Part shown: positions 46,916 to 58,633 of the stretch, in pieces | Layout of the letters: every line of letters starts with the position of its first letter | How positions within the stretch are numbered: the first letter of the stretch is position 1 | NCBI GenBank assembly: GCA_038501625.1 | Contig: JAZAYU010000261.1 | Location: 496,001 to 560,000 of the forward strand | DNA length: 64,000 nt | Direction: 5' to 3' | DNA from: Corbicula japonica | Taxonomy: Eukaryota; Mollusca; Bivalvia; Venerida; Cyrenidae | Translations under genes and position numbers: made by a program | Notes under the pieces: generated by a model | Told to the model about the DNA's origin: nothing | Databases searched by the model: none | The model's input: the letters and a program-made list of their open reading frames with translations, nothing else

Positions 46916-47095
46916 TCAAATGTTTCAAGTGTTACTGATAGAACACAGTATTCTGATTTAAATTATAACTGTTACTAAATAAAAATGATGATGATGATAA
47001 TCAAATGTTTCAAGTGTTACTGATAGAACACAGCATTCTGCTTTTAACTATAACTGTTACTAAATAAAAATGATGATGATGATGATGATAAAGAT
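46916..47095 (+). repeat. Tandem duplication of ~85 bp ending in (ATG)n
   Basis: Two copies of a segment running from TCAAATGTTTCAAGTG to AACTGTTACTAAATAAAAATG, each followed by ATG triplets. A third, partial ACTATGATTGTGACTAAAC copy lies near 47140. Inside the MULE, downstream of the broken transposase. Confidence 0.8.
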
Positions 47096-47688
47096 GATAA
47101 TGATGCTGTTGTTTTAATACCTTGTTGCTCTGTAAACTATGATTGTGACTAAACAAAAACCTAATGATGATGATGGTATTTTTCTCGGTAATTATAATCT
47201 TCAACGATTTTTTAAATGTATTTTTCTGTTTTTGTTAGAATTGATTAAAAAACTTGTTTAAAAATGACTTGTTGTTTTATCATTCATTTTTTACTTTCTG
47301 TTAAACCTGAACACCTGTTTTTTTTTGACAACATTAGAATGAACACGCAATAACAATCCGTCCATGAATAAAAAAGATTCCTTCTTTTCGCACTGAGTTT
47401 TTCTTTTCGGTGGTGATGTCAAATTAGCGGCCGCGTTAAATACATTACAATATTAATTTTATTTATTTTTTATTCATATTCATTAATATTTTATTGATAA
47501 ATAAGCCTTTTATTCTTATTAAATTACATTTTGTCTTTTTTTTTCCCATTAAATGCATAACCGCAGTGAAATTCACACCTTTCCCCTATATATTCTATAC
47601 AGGCTGCGTAAAAGCTGCGTTTTCCCTATATGTTTATACAGGCTGCGTTAAAAGCTGCGTTTTATACAGGCCCCAAAAATTGGTCTTT

Positions 47689-47794
47689 ATATTATGATCC
47701 AAAAAATATTGAATAACAATTACGCAATATTTTTTGGATCATAATAATCCAAAAAATATTGCGTAATTGTTATTCAATATTTTTTGGATCATAA
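47689..47794. repeat. Near-perfect 106-bp palindrome
   Basis: Arms of about 50 bp are perfect reverse complements around a loop of about 5-7 bases (CATAATA). Each arm is itself close to palindromic (GATCCAAAAAATATTG at one end, CAATATTTTTTGGATC at the other). It begins 6 bp beyond the MULE target-site duplication. Likely a small foldback MITE or a hairpin left by one. Confidence 0.85.
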
Positions 47795-48202
47795 TATTTA
47801 ACCCCTCCCACCCACTCTTTATTCGTCAATTGGACAATGACTTGTGTGAACAATGGACGTTCAGTGACAATTTCTTTAAGGGGGAAGTAGCCTGAGGCTA
47901 ATTTTGAGCTCTAGGAGACACATGTTAACTTGGCTTTTCAATAAACAGTATGACATCAGCGGATAATTAAAGCATGTAACAGATGTACAGTTTTGAATTC
48001 AAAGCGTAGCGCTCCCGCTGGGGAGAATTCTGACTGAATATACAAAGACAACAAAGAAAACAAAAGGAAATTCCGCTTTAACCTAAAATTGCATGGGGAA
48101 AACCATATTTCGGGAGATTGTATAGTTTTTCCGGGAGTTCGGAAACCTAACATAAATTCGGGAGTATCCCGCAAAATACGAGGGAGTTGGCAGGTCTGAT
48201 CT

Positions 48203-49399
48203 CAGGGCCTTCCCCAGAAAAATTTTAAGGCATCCTGGCATCCAACGTGTGATGTGCTAATTCGTGCAAACATGGTTGATGGGGTTCGTCTTACAAATAT
48301 ATTAATGTATATTTAGCACAAAGCAACATAGTTTTTTAAGTTTTATTGAAATATGACAAAGTAAATTTTTCACAGAACTACCACAGACTTGCTATTGTAT
48401 TGTACTTAATACAAAACAGTTGTTGTTTCATTTTTTTTAAAGTACATCAGTCTACAAAAACATGCCACAAATGTCTCTTGTTGCAGCGTATCTCTAGATA
48501 CACAGCCCTTGATTGCAGACCTGTTTATGTCATTATGATTATGCCACCATTTAATACATGTTGAAAAGTCAACATGTTCAATAGAATGGCCATTTATTGA
48601 TATGGACAACATTTAAGGCCAGAGAAAATAAATTATTAGATTCTCATCCGGATTTTGGGAAAAAAAGGGGCGGGTGGGCACTTTTTAATTTTAATTTTTT
48701 ATTAACGAAATACCTCATGAAGGTATTTCGGGATGGTCTAAAACCCGTTCTGTACGGAACAGAATATGTTTCGATATTTTTACCAATAATTTTTTTTTGG
48801 GACGGGTGGTTTTGGGCAGGGGCGGGCGGGGATGAGAATCTTAAATATTATTTTCTCTGGCCTAAAGATGAAGTTTGTACTTTTATAACATTACAATACT
48901 TTAAAATTGTCTTCACTCTTGGTAATAATTTGTTATTATAAACCTTTTGTAATCACCTGTTAATAAAAGTGACAAGATTATCATTTACCACTTACATGCT
49001 CACAACTCTTCACAGTTAGCAGGTCATTAAAGAACAATATACAGATTTTAATCTCATTTAGACCATCATAACTGACGAGATAATCTGTTTTAATTGGTTG
49101 ATTTACGACCGCCTTCTCTGTATTCAACAGACACTGATCCAACTATCTGACTTCTGATCAGCAGACGCTCTTTGAATATTGAAAGGCGTAATCTTGTGCC
49201 TAACAATATCAGAGAAACGCTTGAAATTGGCAAGAAAGTTTCGTAATTTGACATGTTTATTGACCTTATTTATTGAATTTTAAAGCATCCCGACTAGGAT
49301 TTATGGCATACCGGCGGATTATAAGCGTCCCGCAAATGTTAGTTTAGAAATTAAAGCATCCCGGCGCCGGTATGCCATAATTGCCTGGGGAAAGCCCTG
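48203..49399. mobile_element. hAT-like element, 1.2 kb, carrying a nested Harbinger-like MITE
   Basis: CAGGGCCTTCCCCAGAAAAA at the left and inverted CAGGGCTTTCCCCAGGCAAT at the right, with GGCATCC / GGCATACC following inward. CAGGG ends suggest hAT, but I see no clean 8-bp duplication. The counterpart in the second copy is cut by the gap at 58368. Confidence 0.6.
48617..48862. mobile_element. PIF/Harbinger-like MITE, 246 bp
   Basis: GGCCAGAGAAAATAAATTAT then TAGATTCTCATCC at the left; the right end inverted reads GGCCAGAGAAAATAATATTT then AAGATTCTCATCC. TAA lies on both sides (48614-48616 and 48863-48865), the usual three-base Harbinger target. The same element occurs at 58634-58879. Confidence 0.75.
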
Positions 49400-49755
49400 G
49401 ATCTAGTACACATCTTCAATGAATTTTGTTTTCCCAAAATAAACAATTATCACAGAATAGATTTCCAGGTTTGAAAGTGCAGAGCCTCTTCCCAATTTTC
49501 TGATGAAAAGCCGTTTAACATTCACCATTTTCCCTGGTCAGCTCAAAAACCAATGTAGACCTAGTGTAGACCACATACAAAACAACCCAAAAGGTCGCAA
49601 ATACAGTAATGTTGTATTCATAAAGGTTCCCGGAAGGATGAATTGGAAGGATGAATATAAAGTTTACAAAAAAATATTATCATTTTATTGGGTCGGCACG
49701 ACCCAGTGTAGCCGGTTTTCGACAATCGTTTTGAATTACTGCAAACCTAACAATT

Positions 49756-49829
49756 TAGGGTTGCATGCAAGACTGTCGTACCTCTTTCTTTATTTCAATG
49801 TTGTTACGACAGTCTTGCGTGCTACCCTA
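49756..49829. ncRNA. miRNA-precursor-like hairpin (candidate), copy 1
   Basis: TAGGGTTGCATGCAAGACTG (continuing TCGTA) pairs with its inverted partner TACGACAGTCTTGCGTGCTA (then CCCTA): 25 positions with one mismatch and one G-U pair, around a loop of about 24 bases. Size and pairing suit a microRNA precursor, but a small palindromic MITE fits as well. Confidence 0.35.
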
Positions 49830-50873
49830 GAATATAGTTCTTAGTTTCAAAAAGTAAGTCAATGCTGCAGAGCGGTCAATTTTGTAATGCTGTGCAAAAT
49901 AATAAAAGTTATATTTAAACATATGGAATCAATCAATATTTGAAGAAATTTAACTCGTGGAACGTCAGACAAGATTTTGAGACATGAACGCGCATGAATA
50001 CCTAATGGCGGATTGCCATATTGGATTCGACAACATTCGGTTAAGGCGAAAAATCCATCGCAATCAACTGAATAGTGAGTATTTATCGAGTTATTTTCGT
50101 GATGCAATGTTTTATAACACCCAGGTTACATTTGAATGTATATTGACAATAGCATTTCTCTTTGTAAATAGAATTTTTCATATATGGAAAATGGAGGTGG
50201 ATTTGGTGGTTTACGAATGGTCACGTTACAAAATCTTTGTAAAACTAAACTTTTATATTCTTCTTACAGAATACTCACCGTCTTCAACTGACTGAAGTTT
50301 ACCATGTTTAGATTCGAAAGACTATACCGCAGTAAACGAGATTTTGGCTCTTTAGGTTTTATTGAACGTTACGTCCCGTTACGTCATTTAATGCACTCTC
50401 CAAAACGAAAGTAGGAGTTTCAAAACACTGAGTAGGACAAGGCAAAACTTTTTTTTTAATTAGGGCCCTAATCATTGTGGCTATATTGTGGAACCTTGAA
50501 GCGATGTAAGTAATAAAATCATTTCAATGTATTGCATTGAAAGAAGTCGGATTTTTTACGATTAACGAATATCCTGTAAGATTTTTATTTCCATTTGAAT
50601 GCTTCAAACATGAAGCATCTGATTCACAATGATTTATTTTTAACACATTTTGATCTGTTGAAAATTGTGTTTAAAGTAAGTTAAAAATCATACATGAATT
50701 GATTTAACAGATATATTAATGAATGCATTTTATGCATTTGATCAAAAGAACCTGAATTTTCATTGGCATCAGATAGATATTATCCAGATCTGACTTGAAT
50801 GAAATTTTCCCATATCATAACCCATTCCCAAATCATAACCGGCTGCATAGTTGACACAGAGTTTTCTGAATAA

Positions 50874-51275
50874 TTGCACCTTATATGTAGACCTTCTGAA
50901 ATGCATATTGGGAATTGCCACATTCAGAAAAAACATCCTCACCACACAGTCAAGAGAAGAATGGGAGAGAGCATTGTAAATAAAATGATCAGTTTCAAAA
51001 GAGACTGTCAGACGCCACTAACAATGAACAAAAATGAGAACCCGAGTGGTCACCGCCTTGGAACGGTCAGTGAAATCCGCTATCAGAAGTTTTTACTACC
51101 CCGGTACTTTCTATTTTGTCTTGCACTCCATTCAACGATGTCTCACGGGTCATTTAATCAGAACAGATATTCTCAAAATAACCCAGGGAAAACCAAAAGA
51201 AGAAAAAGAGTAGAACCTCAGGGATTCACTGAGTATACAGAACAGGAACTTCACAAATTATATGAATTTATTTAA
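50874..51275 (+). CDS. Hypothetical 133-residue ORF, copy 1
   Basis: Longest frame in the block, starting MHLICRPSEMHIGNCHIQKK and ending FTEYTEQELHKLYEFI after a basic KTKRRKRVEP. No family recognised. Both copies stay open despite base differences, but at ~99.5% identity this says little. The CCTTCTGAAATG following a TAG acceptor-like site could make it an exon. A stretch encoding MNKNENP recurs at about 56309, so part of it is repetitive. Confidence 0.2.
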   Translation: MHLICRPSEMHIGNCHIQKKHPHHTVKRRMGESIVNKMISFKRDCQTPLTMNKNENPSGHRLGTVSEIRYQKFLLPRYFLFCLALHSTMSHGSFNQNRYSQNNPGKTKRRKRVEPQGFTEYTEQELHKLYEFI

Positions 51276-51766
51276 TAGTACATGTATCTCTTAAATGCAT
51301 TTCGGGTGAATTTAGCATCCTGGAAGAAAGAATAATCGTGTATTTATTTATTATATGTATATTAATTTGTTTATTTAATTATTCATAAACAGGTTTAGAT
51401 GATCTTTGGATCTGGTCAGACCCGTATCAACTAAGTTTGACATAATACCCCATTTGAAGCTGTATAGAACTGTTTGACATCATGCAATGAAGTGGACAAC
51501 AAAAGTGAAGGTAAAATAAAAATGTTTGAGTTAAATCCACAATGACTGTTTTAGGAGATGTAATTTTTGTAAACAATATATTTTAGTTTATTTGTAATGC
51601 TTGAGCTACCATAACGCTGTGTCAACATTGCAACTGGTAAATTCTTGTAACATGTAAGTGGGTGGGGTACAAATCCATGTAATATTTTTCCAGATCTGGA
51701 TATTTTTAGATGGAAATTCAGGTTCCTGTAATCTGATAAATCAGTGTTCATTTAAATTGACATGCA

Positions 51767-51857
51767 GTCAGACTGGTTTAGGTGGGGCGACAACTAGTAC
51801 TACCCACAAGGTTTAGCCAGACTGGTTTAGGTGGGGCGACTACTACCCACAAGGTTC
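51767..51857 (+). repeat. Tandem duplication of ~47 bp
   Basis: CAGACTGGTTTAGGTGGGGC (then GAC...TACTACCCACAAGGTT) twice, the first copy with five extra bases (AACTAG region). Also present at about 61784-61873. Confidence 0.85.
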
Positions 51858-52230
51858 ATGCTCTGGGCCCAAAAATACAGTATGAATGGACTTAAAGCAA
51901 TTTGATGTTATTTATTCTGTTTTCTGTTTCAACAGTGCAACAGTAATTACTTACTATGCTGATATGATATTGTAAATGAATCACTTCATAAATTAGAAAT
52001 TTTCTACAGAACAATGTTAATGATTACCTCAAATACCTAATGCAAATAATGTAAATTCAGTATTGAACAGTTTGATCTCACGTGGCATTAAAATAAAGTT
52101 TAAAACTTTCCACAAATCTGTTATCCGTACTGAATGGGTGAGATCTGTAACCATTTACAAATATCTTACCGGGATTTCCACAAGAGAAACATTTACATCA
52201 CACATTTTATGTATAACTCAAATTAAGAGG

Positions 52231-52785
52231 TCGCAAACAATGCAAATGGCGAAAACATGCTAAAATTTCAAGAAATGAATTTTGGGGGAAATACTTATTG
52301 CCACCTAGATTTTAGTAAATAAATGTATTTAGCTCTGGAATCTGGATGTAGTAAATGTTTGCAAGCTGAATTTAGTCCAATTCATGTTCTAATTACCAAG
52401 CACATACTAAAACAAAAGAAAAACCATTTGCATGAGAACTCTGAAATTCATGGACAATATACCAAAGCAACTAATACCTGAAATAAGTATATGCTGGTCT
52501 TCAATGTTTAGAGCCAATCTGTCAAAATAATGTTAGGGTTTTGAAGAAATTCAAGGAAAACTTACTTCCTACTTTCACTTTCTACTTTCACTTTGAACCA
52601 GGAAGTAAGATTTCCTTGAATTTCTTGAAAACTCTAACATTATTTTGACGAATTGGCACTACATCCATAGCTAAATACATTTAATAACTAAAATCCAGGT
52701 GGCAATAAGTATTTCCCCCACAATTCATTTTTTGAAATTTTAGCCTATTTTTGCCATTTGCAATGTTTGCGATACCTTAAGTTTC
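52231..52785. mobile_element. Foldback element with an insertion in one arm, copy 1
   Basis: The left arm begins CGCAAACAATGCAAATGGC; the right arm inverted begins CGCAAACATTGCAAATGGC. Both continue through GGGGGAAATACTTATTGCCA and GTCAAAATAATGTTAG to AAATTCAAGGAAA. The left arm has about 190 bp inserted after TAGCTCTGGA (about 52338-52515) that the right arm lacks. The centre holds ACTTTCACTTTCTACTTTCA. Confidence 0.75.
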
Positions 52786-53806
52786 ATAGTGTTAAATTAA
52801 GTCTTATTAATAGTAGAATTGCCTAACAACAAAGTAACAATAAATTATGAAATGAAAACCAAATATTTAAATTTTTTTTCACTACAAACATGTGCCAAAT
52901 TATGAAAATGAATATATTACCTCCCTTTTGATGTTACACCAGTACTCAGTATTGAAATGAACCTGGGTTTACCCAGTGTTTCAGCTTAATAATTTTGATG
53001 TAACAAGTATTTCATAAGCTTTCCAATACAAATTGTTTTAAAGTAAAATAAACCAAAACTACTTCAGACATTTATGGCTATTTAATTCTATGATTTTTAC
53101 CCAGACTTGAATTCTGATCAGCAATGTAAAATAAATTACCGGTAGTTATTTGGAAAGGAACCCCTTTGTAAATTTTTAGTGACAACCCAATTGACCAGTT
53201 CAACACATTTTTGGCTTTTTGCAGTCACATGATTTTTTCCAATGATGGATAGCAAAGAAACTGTGCATGTAAGGAAACACATAATAACTTCTCTGGCAGT
53301 GATGCAAGAATATGGATATACTAACTTCATCCAGTTAATCAATATAACTTTATGAAATATTCTTGAATGGCTGTTGGAACAGGCATATTAACTACAAAAC
53401 AAATGACATCACTCTTTTTCAAACCAACTAGCAAGTTAAATGTCGAGCATGCTTGTTGTAACAAGGAAAAACATTTTGCACAGTCCAAAAGATTGTGTGT
53501 GACTTTTTGTAGACACACCTCTGACTGAATGAATTCCAATGCAGAATAAAAACAATCTGAAGAAAGTGATTATAGCAAAGTACAAAATGAGAGTAAATTA
53601 ATAGTTTTATGATCACTAACTTAAACAATAAAATCATTTATTATAAAGAATGTAATTTGAGCAAAGATCAAAGTAATTGTTAAATATGTATTTCAGTGTT
53701 ATAATCAAATGAAAGAAATGTGACATCTCTGGTTCAAAAAGCATGGAATTGGAAGAGCAGAGGAAGATGCTAATGGTATGTTTTTATTTTATTAGTTGAC
53801 TATTAA

Positions 53807-53994
53807 CAGGGCTCTCACCTATCAGGGAGAAGTTTTGTCATAATTTACTAAATTATGGAGAAGTTTGCAGTCAACGGCATTCTTTCCCTATATATTAAAT
53901 ACAAAAAGACTTCTCCCAAAGCTCAATGAAGAGAGAAGTCTGGTCACTTTTGATGGGACTACTTCCTTCAAGTCTCTCTCTAGTGAGAGCCCTG
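53807..53994. mobile_element. hAT-like MITE, 188 bp, copy 1
   Basis: CAGGGCTCTCACCTATC at the left; inverted right end CAGGGCTCTCACTAGAG. Inner GGAGAAG / CTTCTCCC and GAGAAGTC stretches are also inverted. The target-site duplication is not clear. Confidence 0.7.
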
Positions 53995-54279
53995 TATGAA
54001 TATACAGTACAGGTTTTTCATACTTTGTCCTTTTTACATGGCTGCAGTGTAGCGAAATCTCGAGGCATGTCATCACCTGACCTGATCATGCCATAATCCT
54101 GGCAGAAACTACATTGTATATCACATTCATACTTAAATATTTTATGATGGCCCAGCAATTACAATATTTGCTCAGAACCCCTGTATTGGCCCAGAACTTT
54201 TAGTCTTCATATGAATTTGATGTTTTCATTCTGTTAATTAATAAAATTATCACTCAAGTAGATTCTATATTCCTATTGA

Positions 54280-54364
54280 CCATGTTATTGGGCCTCGGGC
54301 TGTCATATATACCCTCGGCCTTCTGCCTCAGGCATATATGACTACCCTTGGCCCAATAACATGG
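54280..54364. repeat. 85-bp palindromic MITE
   Basis: CCATGTTATTGGGCC at 54280-54294 pairs with GGCCCAATAACATGG at 54350-54364, with an inner TCATATAT / ATATATGA pair. Confidence 0.8.
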
Positions 54365-54534
54365 CCAACATGAATTCACTTTATTAATTACATTATATAA
54401 TATTCATCTGTGGGCCACCTTGCACAAACACGATGTGTTCTTGTGGTTGCTTATTCATTTATTAAGTAGGGTAATCAGATCTCATATGAATGTGTCTCAA
54501 AAATCCAATGCTGTTTCTGTTTTCTGGGTTAATA

Positions 54535-54795
54535 ACTTGACTCTTTACTCCATTTACACGCCATTTCACCACATGGGCAACCAGTGTAAATCCAGATCAG
54601 ATAGAGATAGCACAGATGTAGCTCCAGATCAGCTTGCACATCAGACATTTTTGTGGTCTGATCTGTACCTACTCTGTTCATTAGATACATTTAAACTAAA
54701 GCTCTTTTAATTGGAAGCAGATGTGTCAGCACCTAGATCTACAATAGATGATCATGTGTTAAAAGGTGTATCCTTCGAGTAAAATGGAGTATCAA
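54535..54795. mobile_element. TTAA-type MITE, diverged
   Basis: TTGACTCTTTACTCCATTTA to AAAATGGAGTATC, with an internal duplication of the CCAGATCAG arm (54590-54640). Confidence 0.65.
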
Positions 54796-54819
54796 AATGC
54801 AAGTGTGTTATTGTAATAA

Positions 54820-55053
54820 TTAACCCTTTACTACATATATACACATTTTCATGCCTGTGCAACCAGTGTAGAGATACAGATCAGATGGCAGATCTGATCT
54901 TGATCTGCACTGGTCACATTGTGGTCAGAAATAACCTATTGAATAAAAAAGCTAACAGTTTAGATCCTAATCAGGCAGTATGGATGTGTTGGCTGATCTA
55001 GATCTACACTGATCACCCATGCCACAAAGGCATATACATGGAGGAAAAGGTTA
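54820..55053. mobile_element. TTAA-type palindromic MITE
   Basis: TTAACCCTTTACTACATATA to ACATGGAGGAAAAGGTTA. The centre GTGGTCAGAAATAACC is well kept. Only 25 bp from the previous copy. Confidence 0.8.
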
Positions 55054-55599
55054 CATGGGACAAATTGTGCAGGAGCCTATAGGAATTCAAGATGGCACAA
55101 AGCTTACATCAGAAAAACCTCTTTTGTGTGATATTTATAAAAAAAATTACCTTAAAAACAAATTGTGACAACAGTGTAATCTGTTAACTGTTGAACTGCA
55201 ACAGCTATTTATGTACATCTTCATAAGCAACAAAAAGTACAGTGAAATTGACTTGGGTTATTTGTTATGATTTAAAATACAACATTTATTTTCAGCCATG
55301 TGTACCATCAGTCTAGTAAAAGCTGTGGACTTGAAACGTTTGCAAAATTGGTAGAAAACTAGGGAGCAGAATATGAATGTTACTGTAAAAAATGGAGACA
55401 AGGTTTGCATTTTTTTTATTTCCATGTATTAGAGCTGCATGACTGTATGATAGAGAGACACTTAATCTATCTGTAAATGTTGGTATTTGTATCTTGTAAC
55501 TAGACAACATAAAATTGTGTTTGTATGTATGTGAAGACTTGTAAGACCTCAGTTCACAAGAAAATTAATCAACCTATAAAAAAGTTACTGTGTTGTTTT

Positions 55600-55770
55600 T
55601 GACCCTTTCTTCCATGAATACATGACATGAGTGACCAGTGTATATCCAGATCAGCAGGCATATCTGTGCAGTCTTAATAGGATCTACATGGTTCATAATA
55701 AGATTCATGAGGCTATTTCTTACAATATGCAAACAGTGTAGATTCCAATCAATCCAGATCTGACACCAGA
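55600..55770. mobile_element. TTAA-type MITE, right part lost
   Basis: TTGACCCTTTCTTCCATGAA, GTGACCAGTGTATATCCAGA and CAATATGCAAACAGTGTAGA; the end then decays into pearl-like sequence. Confidence 0.6.
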
Positions 55771-55789
55771 ATTATATTGTTTGTGACAA

Positions 55790-56065
55790 CATGCTTGAGC
55801 TGATGTAAATTTTCAGGTCAAGGTCACATTTGATGGAGTTAATCCCTTTCTGTACTTTTATTTTAACAGAAAAACTTAATGTTGACTATAACTTTGCCTT
55901 TTCTTAATATTTCTACATCAAACTTTCAAATTATATTGCTCATGACAACACACTCATCATGATTCCAAGTTCTTTATGTTTAGATGGGGTTTCCCCCCTC
56001 TTGTTCTTGAATTTTTAACCTGACATAGCTCCCAGGGAGACATAAGTGAACACCCACCTAGTGTA
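55790..56065. mobile_element. Pearl-like element fragment
   Basis: Shares GTCAAGGTCACATTTGATGG, TTGACTATAACTTTGCC and CATGACAACACACTCAT with the element at 56938-57535, and ends with CCCAGGGAGACATAAG. One and a half units remain. Confidence 0.55.
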
Positions 56066-56937
56066 ACTTTTTGGTGGATTCTGGCAATTAATTACCAAAA
56101 TTAACCTTAAATTAAGGAAAACAAAGACACTTCAGGTAAAATCGCAAGGGTCAGAATGATTTTTTAATATTTTTTTTTAATTTTCAAAAGTCAAAAGGTT
56201 ATTTCCTGGGTCAAATGTCTATATGATTAAGGCAATTCCAAGGAGTTAAGGTTCATCATAAGAAATGAATAAAATATGGTCAGTTTCAAAACATACACCA
56301 CAACCAATGAACAAAAATGAGAACCCAAGGGTTACCATGTCAAGAGTCAGGATAAATGTAGAATTGCCAGGGCAAGAAAATTAATATTATTGGACAAAAC
56401 TAATTTATTGTCAAATATTTATCAGTTTCTAATTTCGACAAATAAATTTAAAAAAGCATAGACCAAAAATTATGCTTAAACTTCAATATAAATAGGTAAT
56501 TTGTTGAAATTAATATTTCAGGATAACAGCTTCACATGGAATGCTGTGAGGAGACCAGTTTGACAATTCTGTCTAGGACTGTCTGAGGGAGCATACAGCC
56601 TTTATATTGCCACTAATTCCTGCAATGGAACATGCTGCTTTTGTAACGGACAAGAATACAAAAAATCAGAAATGTCGATACAAATAGTGGGTGCGAAAAT
56701 GAGACAATTTAAATAAAATATAACAAAACCTTAGAATGTGCACCACATTGAAAGAGCATCAGTTGACAAAAAAGCATCAGTGTAATTGTGTGTTTGAACA
56801 TTATTTGCTGAAAAATAAAACTATTGAAAAAAAACATAGTGTCACTTGTAGTATTATTTTAAATCATGTGACCCAATTCTGTTTGTTGATTTCAAGTTTG
56901 AATATTCAAAGACAATGACAAGCTTAGCTACTTTTTG
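56066..56937. other. Unassigned sequence
   Basis: Contains a decayed copy (56270-56330) of part of the 133-residue ORF region, matching AATGAACAAAAATGAGAACC. No gene seen. Confidence 0.5.
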
Positions 56938-57535
56938 TGTCGCCCTTTTGAAGAAATGGCGATTCATAGGGATCGCTTTGTCCTTCGGTCCATCCGGGCC
57001 CACTGATGGCACTTGTTGGGTACCAAAATACCCAACAAATGCCCATCTGTGAGAACTTTCCATTCATTCCGTTAGTCTGTTATTGGGTAGTTTTTCGCTT
57101 GTTGGGTAGTTTTAAACAAAAGAAATACCCAACAAATGCCCCTCTGTGGGAGCGTCCGTCCGTCACGAAAACTTAACGTTGGCTATAACTTTGCCATTTC
57201 TTAATATTTCTTAATGAAACTTTCAAATTATAATGCTTATGACCACAGGCTCAGGATAATGCCAAATTCTTTAGGTCAAGGTCACATTTGATGGAGTTAT
57301 GCCCCTTTTTGTACTTTGATTTTGACATGAAAACTAAACGTTGACTATAACTTTGCCATTCTCCAATATTTCTTCATGAAACTTTCAAGTTATATTACTT
57401 ATGACAACACGCTCATGATGGTGCCAAATTCTTAAGGTCAAGGTCACATTTGGTTAAGTTTTGACCCTTTTTGAACTTGCATTATTTCCGACATTGTACC
57501 AGAGGGCGACACAAGAGTTCATCTGAAAACCCATC
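56938..57535. mobile_element. Pearl-like element, 'TGTCGCCCTTTTGAAG' type
   Basis: Opens with TGTGTCGCCCTTTTGAAGAA and a degenerate TCCGTCCG run. It has a local inverted repeat around GTTGGGTA / TACCCAAC (57016-57040 and 57110-57135), then two core units with GGTCAAGGTCACATTTG, and ends CCAGAGGGCGACACAAG. The opening and closing (GTCGCCCT / AGGGCGAC) are inverted. Confidence 0.6.
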
Positions 57536-57868
57536 TAGTTCTGTCATATGTGTCACCATATCTCAACTCAGAATTTAAGGTGCTGTCAATTGATACTGTG
57601 CTTGCAAACAACTGCTCACATGATTCTTCCAAACTTTACAAAAGTATTCACGCCATTAAGGTAATATTTCATTTGTCATTGAACTCTCATTGATAAAATG
57701 AAACATTAAAAAGTCTGTCTAAATGCAAAATGCAAGGACGAAAGGAGTAATACCTTAAATAAGTGTAGTGTCTGAGGACTGTGACCAGCTTTGTTTCACT
57801 GTTGACCATAATATTATGTCCTATGTAGTATGATATCCTTCACTTAATTTTATTGGTCAGTTCCGAGA

Positions 57869-58368
57869 NNNNNNNNNNNNNNNNNNNNNNNNNNNNNNNN
57901 NNNNNNNNNNNNNNNNNNNNNNNNNNNNNNNNNNNNNNNNNNNNNNNNNNNNNNNNNNNNNNNNNNNNNNNNNNNNNNNNNNNNNNNNNNNNNNNNNNNN
58001 NNNNNNNNNNNNNNNNNNNNNNNNNNNNNNNNNNNNNNNNNNNNNNNNNNNNNNNNNNNNNNNNNNNNNNNNNNNNNNNNNNNNNNNNNNNNNNNNNNNN
58101 NNNNNNNNNNNNNNNNNNNNNNNNNNNNNNNNNNNNNNNNNNNNNNNNNNNNNNNNNNNNNNNNNNNNNNNNNNNNNNNNNNNNNNNNNNNNNNNNNNNN
58201 NNNNNNNNNNNNNNNNNNNNNNNNNNNNNNNNNNNNNNNNNNNNNNNNNNNNNNNNNNNNNNNNNNNNNNNNNNNNNNNNNNNNNNNNNNNNNNNNNNNN
58301 NNNNNNNNNNNNNNNNNNNNNNNNNNNNNNNNNNNNNNNNNNNNNNNNNNNNNNNNNNNNNNNNNNNN
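57869..58368. other. Assembly gap, 500 N
   Basis: Exactly 500 N, the same placeholder length as the first. It separates the two near-identical blocks' contigs. Confidence 1.
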
Positions 58369-58633
58369 TATGACAAAGTAAATTTTTCACAGAACTACCA
58401 CAGACTTGCTATTGTATTGTACTTAATACAAAACAGTTGTTGTTTCATTTTTTTTAAAGTACATCAGTCTACAAAAACATGCCACAAATGTCTCTTGTTG
58501 CAGCGTATCTCTAGATACACAGCCCTTGATTGCAGACCTGTTTATGTCATTATGATTATGCCACCATTTAATACATGTTGAAAAGTCAACATGTTCAATA
58601 GAATGGCCATTTATTGATATGGACAACATTTAA

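Larger units (their letters stand above)
43773..47672. mobile_element. Mutator-like DNA transposon, 3.9 kb, with target-site duplication
   Basis: Both ends read GGCC..TATAAAACGCAGC pointing inward, followed by several more copies of CGCAGC/GGCTGCGT in the first and last ~120 bp (43783-43885 and 47575-47665). The 11 bases CCAAAAATTGG lie directly outside both ends (43762-43772 and 47673-47683). Long target-site duplications of 9-11 bp and long inverted ends are typical of Mutator-like elements, and the decayed transposase agrees. A subset of the CGCAGC motif recurs again at 44200-44260. Confidence 0.75.
48352..53987 (+). repeat. Near-identical block, copy 1
   Basis: Repeats at 58369-64000 in the same orientation with an offset that drifts from 10,017 to 10,012-10,013 through a few small indels. 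By eye there are roughly 20-30 differences over 5.6 kb (about 99.5% identity), including ones at 50478, 50777, 50956, 51955, 53010 and 53768. All elements in the block are shared. Confidence 0.95.

Noticed and set aside
49984..50295. Plus-strand start exon MNAHEYLMADCHIGFDN with donor at about 50075
   Set aside because: Joining to the next acceptor-like site (50270) leads to a stop within a few codons, and no family is recognised.
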